The notes beneath the pieces were generated by a model. It was not told the DNA's origin and did no database searches. It saw only the letters and a program-made list of their open reading frames with translations. Below, in pieces: positions 15,433 through 25,000 of a stretch of DNA of 25,000 nucleotides. The stretch is taken from the NCBI RefSeq assembly GCF_937128415.1, contig NZ_CAKZMJ010000006.1:1-25000 (forward strand), written 5' to 3'. This DNA is from an uncultured Caldilinea sp. GTDB lineage: Bacteria; Chloroflexota; Anaerolineae; Caldilineales; Caldilineaceae. Positions within the stretch are counted from its first letter, which is position 1, and every line of letters starts with the position of its first letter. Both the position numbers and the translations under genes were made by a program.

Positions 15433-17445
15433 TTACTCTGAATGGCGCTCCACCGTTTTCGTAGGCTCCGTCTCCTGGTTTTCAGGGCGCGTCAGCGCTA
15501 CAAATCGTTTTAACGCATCCTGGCTGCCTATAACGGCCAGGATGTCTCCAGGCTGCAGCACTTCAACCGGTTCTGGGGGCGCAATCAGGCGTTCATGGCG
15601 TAAAATCGCAACGACGGTGACGCCTGTTCGGTTGCGCACCTGTGCGTCGTTCAAGGAGCGCCCGATGAATGGGCTGTGCTCCGGCAGCGGTATCCAGTTG
15701 AACGCAAGCATGCGTTGGGCGCGTATCAGCGTCTGCACGTCGGGATGGTGTTCTGCGGCGCCTTGATAGATCGGTGCGTATAGGCTGCGGCGCACTTCGT
15801 CCACATAGCGAAGCACTTCGGCGTCCGGTATGTCAAGATGAAGCAGCGCCTGGCGGGCGATCTCCAACCCTGCCTCGAACTCCGGCTGCACCACCTCGTG
15901 GACGCCCAGGTCGTGCAGGTCGTTCAGTGGCTCCACCCCCTCAGCGCGGGCGACGATGTGCAGGTCGGGCCGCAGCCTGCGCACCTGGCTCACAATTGCA
16001 AGGGTGGTCTGAAGCGTGGGCGTCGTAATGAGCGCCAGGCGCGCTTCCTCAATCGCTGCAGCGGCAAGCACAATATGATTGCTTGCATCGCCGTAAATCA
16101 CCGGAATTCCTTGCCGTCGACATTCCTCCACGCGCTGTTGGTTCAACTCAATCGCCACGACGGGCACGTTCATGGCATGGAGCATGCCGGCGACGAACTG
16201 GCCAACTCGACCGGCGCCTGCGATGACGACATGGTCCTTCATGGCGTCGAACGATGGGGGTTCGAATGTCCGAGCCGGCTCTGAACCGAAGAGTCGCCGC
16301 TGCAGCGCATAGAGCGGCTCAATCAGGTGAAAGGCAGGAGGCGTGATCAAGATCGAAACGAGCGCTGCGCTCAGCATCAGCGAATAGTCGTCTGGGGAGA
16401 AAATTCCATCTTGCAAGCCGACGCGCGCCAGCACGAACGAAAATTCTCCAAACTGAAAGAGCGCCAGCGCGGTCGCCAAAGGGATCACATTGCGATAGCC
16501 GAAGGCGAAGCTCAGGCCGCCAAAAATGAGCGCCTTGCCGAGGGCGACGGCGGCCACCACCGCCAGCACCACGCCGAAATTGGCGATCAGGAAGGCCGGA
16601 TCCAGCAGCATGCCCACGGAGACAAAAAAGAGCATGGCGAAAAGATCGCGCAGCGGAATCACTTCGCTGAGCGCCTGGTAGTTGTAGTCCGATTCACTGA
16701 GCACCAGGCCGGCGAGAAATGCGCCGAAGGCGAACGAAAGCCCGGCCAGAAACGCCGAATAGCCGATGCCTAGCCCCAGCGCCGTCACCGTGATCAGAAA
16801 GAGTTCGCGCGACTCCCAGCGCACGACGTAACGCATCAGCCATGGGATCAAGCGCGTTCCGAGCAGCAACATGACACCCAGAAAGAGCGCCGCCCGCAAC
16901 ACGGCCCAGGCCAGCGCGCCGAGATCGAGTTGGTCGCCGCCGATGTAGGGCAGGATCAGCATGGCGGCCATCATGCACAGGTCCTGCACGACGAAGATGC
17001 CCAGCATGACGCGGCTGGACAGCGTCCCCATCAGCCCGCGGCCGGCAAGCAGCTTGAGCACAATCATGGTGTTGGAGGTGCTGATGACGGCGCCGAACCA
17101 GATTGAAGCCACCCAGTCCAGCCCCAGCATCTGCCCGATGCCATAGCCGAACGCGATCGTCAACAGGATCTGCAGCGGCGCTCCCAGGAGTGCAATGCGA
17201 CGCACCGGCTGCAACTGCTTAAGCGAGAACTCAATGCCCAGCGTAAAAAGCAGCAGCGCCACCCCAATCTCGGCCAGGAGCGCAATGTCGCTGGGATTGC
17301 TGACCGTAACGCCGCCCGTAAACGGGCCGACGGCGACGCCGGCCAGAATGTATCCGACAATGAGAGGCTGGCGCAGCCACTGCGCAACCAGCCCGCCAAT
17401 CTGTGCAGCGACGATGATGATGGCAATATCGGCTGCGATTCCCAT
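15433..17445 (-). CDS. CPA2 cation:proton antiporter with RCK (TrkA-N/TrkA-C) domains, KefB type
   Basis: This 670-residue protein begins with a Na+/H+ exchanger-like membrane domain (about 1-378, some 12 helices). It includes the family segment FTLGIEFSL at 67-75 and FVVQDL at 151-156 with the conserved Asp155. A cytoplasmic RCK_N/TrkA-N domain follows from about 404, with NAD-binding GAGRVG at 410-415, Glu433 at the end of the second strand, and YGDASN at 451-456. An RCK_C domain (about 590-658) closes the protein. Such proteins move K+ or Na+ against protons under nucleotide control. The quinone-oxidoreductase partner KefF/KefG is not encoded nearby. AAAGGG lies seven bases before the start. 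The gene diverges from the SLC13-type permease across 156 nt. Confidence 0.94.
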   Translation of the reverse strand: MGIAADIAIIIVAAQIGGLVAQWLRQPLIVGYILAGVAVGPFTGGVTVSNPSDIALLAEIGVALLLFTLGIEFSLKQLQPVRRIALLGAPLQILLTIAFGYGIGQMLGLDWVASIWFGAVISTSNTMIVLKLLAGRGLMGTLSSRVMLGIFVVQDLCMMAAMLILPYIGGDQLDLGALAWAVLRAALFLGVMLLLGTRLIPWLMRYVVRWESRELFLITVTALGLGIGYSAFLAGLSFAFGAFLAGLVLSESDYNYQALSEVIPLRDLFAMLFFVSVGMLLDPAFLIANFGVVLAVVAAVALGKALIFGGLSFAFGYRNVIPLATALALFQFGEFSFVLARVGLQDGIFSPDDYSLMLSAALVSILITPPAFHLIEPLYALQRRLFGSEPARTFEPPSFDAMKDHVVIAGAGRVGQFVAGMLHAMNVPVVAIELNQQRVEECRRQGIPVIYGDASNHIVLAAAAIEEARLALITTPTLQTTLAIVSQVRRLRPDLHIVARAEGVEPLNDLHDLGVHEVVQPEFEAGLEIARQALLHLDIPDAEVLRYVDEVRRSLYAPIYQGAAEHHPDVQTLIRAQRMLAFNWIPLPEHSPFIGRSLNDAQVRNRTGVTVVAILRHERLIAPPEPVEVLQPGDILAVIGSQDALKRFVALTRPENQETEPTKTVERHSE

Positions 17446-17601
17446 GCCGTTCCCTTTCGATGCAAATCATGATGAGTAGATTTTCGCACAACTTCTACAG
17501 CGGCTTTCTCTCTTCGATTGTCTACATGTTAGGATATCCCTTTGCAAACCAAAAGCTGAATGCACCTTTTGGAAACAAGCCTTTGAGGTCTCGACGTCCG
17601 T

Positions 17602-18828
<1,227 letters not shown>

Positions 18829-18842
18829 AGCGGCGACGCCGA

Positions 18843-20177
<1,335 letters not shown>

Positions 20178-20208
20178 CATGGCCTCCTTGCCGGTTTCAG
20201 TGGGTTTT

Positions 20209-20664
<456 letters not shown>

Positions 20665-20665
20665 T

Positions 20666-21556
<891 letters not shown>

Positions 21557-21809
21557 ATTCATTTTCTCCTGAAAATTCTTTGTAAAGCGCCGACGGATGA
21601 GATGACTAAGGAGGATTTGGCGTTTTTTCTCCCTTTTGAGTGCCCTTTGTATCTTTGTGTTTACTTGGTGGTGCCTGGCCTCTGCGCTCGCTTTTGCATG
21701 TGCTTGGGTGAAGACCTGCATCGCCTGGTAAAATATCTGAAGTAGACGGTTCTGATTGTAGCCTGTAGTCTTTCCCGATGCCAATCTCTCAGAAGAGTAA
21801 ACGCTCATC

Positions 21810-24394
<2,585 letters not shown>

Positions 24395-24420
24395 ATTTCA
24401 AGTCTGCGTCAGTTTTATCC

Positions 24421-24449
24421 AAGACATCTCGTTTTCTCACCGCTATACT
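24421..24449 (+). promoter_or_regulatory. Possible promoter for the receiver-like gene
   Basis: AAGACA (24421-24426) and TATACT (24444-24449) are 17 bp apart in the 224-nt gap after the kinase gene. It would let the small gene be transcribed independently. Confidence 0.45.
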
Positions 24450-24610
24450 GATCGATAGCTTCCAAATTTTTAGCCGGGAATTTTTCCAAACGCACCCACA
24501 CAGGTGAGTTGACCGACCCTGTGCGCACATCGCTGCGGTTGGTCTGAGGCAGCGATTCGGCGCATAGGTTTTGGTGAAAGCATTCATCGCAGGTGATGGC
24601 AGGGCAGGCT

Positions 24611-24997
<387 letters not shown>

Positions 24998-25000
24998 TCG

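Noticed and set aside
18831..18841. CGGCGACGCCG between convergent genes as a terminator
   Set aside because: The arms leave only a one-base loop and no T tract follows, so a working hairpin terminator is not supported.

Overview
The window is about 60% GC and densely packed with bacterial genes on both strands. It looks like a chromosomal segment of a Chloroflexota bacterium, possibly of the Caldilineae/Anaerolineae type. That placement is an inference from style: Ala/Pro-rich lipoprotein linkers, a SARP/BTAD regulator, a cytoplasmic sugar-binding-domain kinase with an AraC output, and genes preceded directly by a -10 box. No rRNA, tRNA, CRISPR array, transposase or phage gene was seen. The high GC makes many long antisense open frames, which I treat as shadows.

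Left arm, minus strand (1-6361). Reading in the direction of transcription: a ZIP metal transporter and a YheT-type alpha/beta hydrolase (20 nt apart), then pcm (protein-L-isoaspartate methyltransferase), an RfbD-like dTDP-4-dehydrorhamnose reductase and a GT2 glycosyltransferase (gaps of 2 and 9 nt). Last comes a HerA/DUF87-type ATPase that runs off the left edge. RfbD plus GT2 suggests rhamnose transfer to a surface polymer.

Centre, plus strand (6447-15432). A family-5 peptide/nickel-type ABC importer encodes a lipoprotein and two permeases but no ATPase. It is followed by aroA and an aroE whose product carries an extra C-terminal GNAT acetyltransferase domain. Next are a SARP/BTAD regulator and a DedA-like membrane protein. 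The regulator and dedA upstream regions hold unusual repeats: a 12-bp palindrome, a TCGAATG direct repeat, and a perfect 20-bp tandem duplication beside a good promoter.

Right arm. A KefB-type antiporter with RCK domains (minus) abuts dedA tail to tail. An SLC13/ArsB-type permease (plus) converges on a minus-strand operon of a DapA-like lyase, a cysteine-less alkyltransferase-like protein and a class III aminotransferase. Divergent from that operon is an 858-residue protein joining a LacI-type sugar-binding fold, GAF, a histidine kinase core and an AraC DNA-binding domain. It has no membrane segment and no receiver. A stand-alone receiver-like protein with Glu at the phospho-acceptor position follows it. 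This kinase/pseudo-receiver pair and the AroE-GNAT fusion are the most unusual items in the window.
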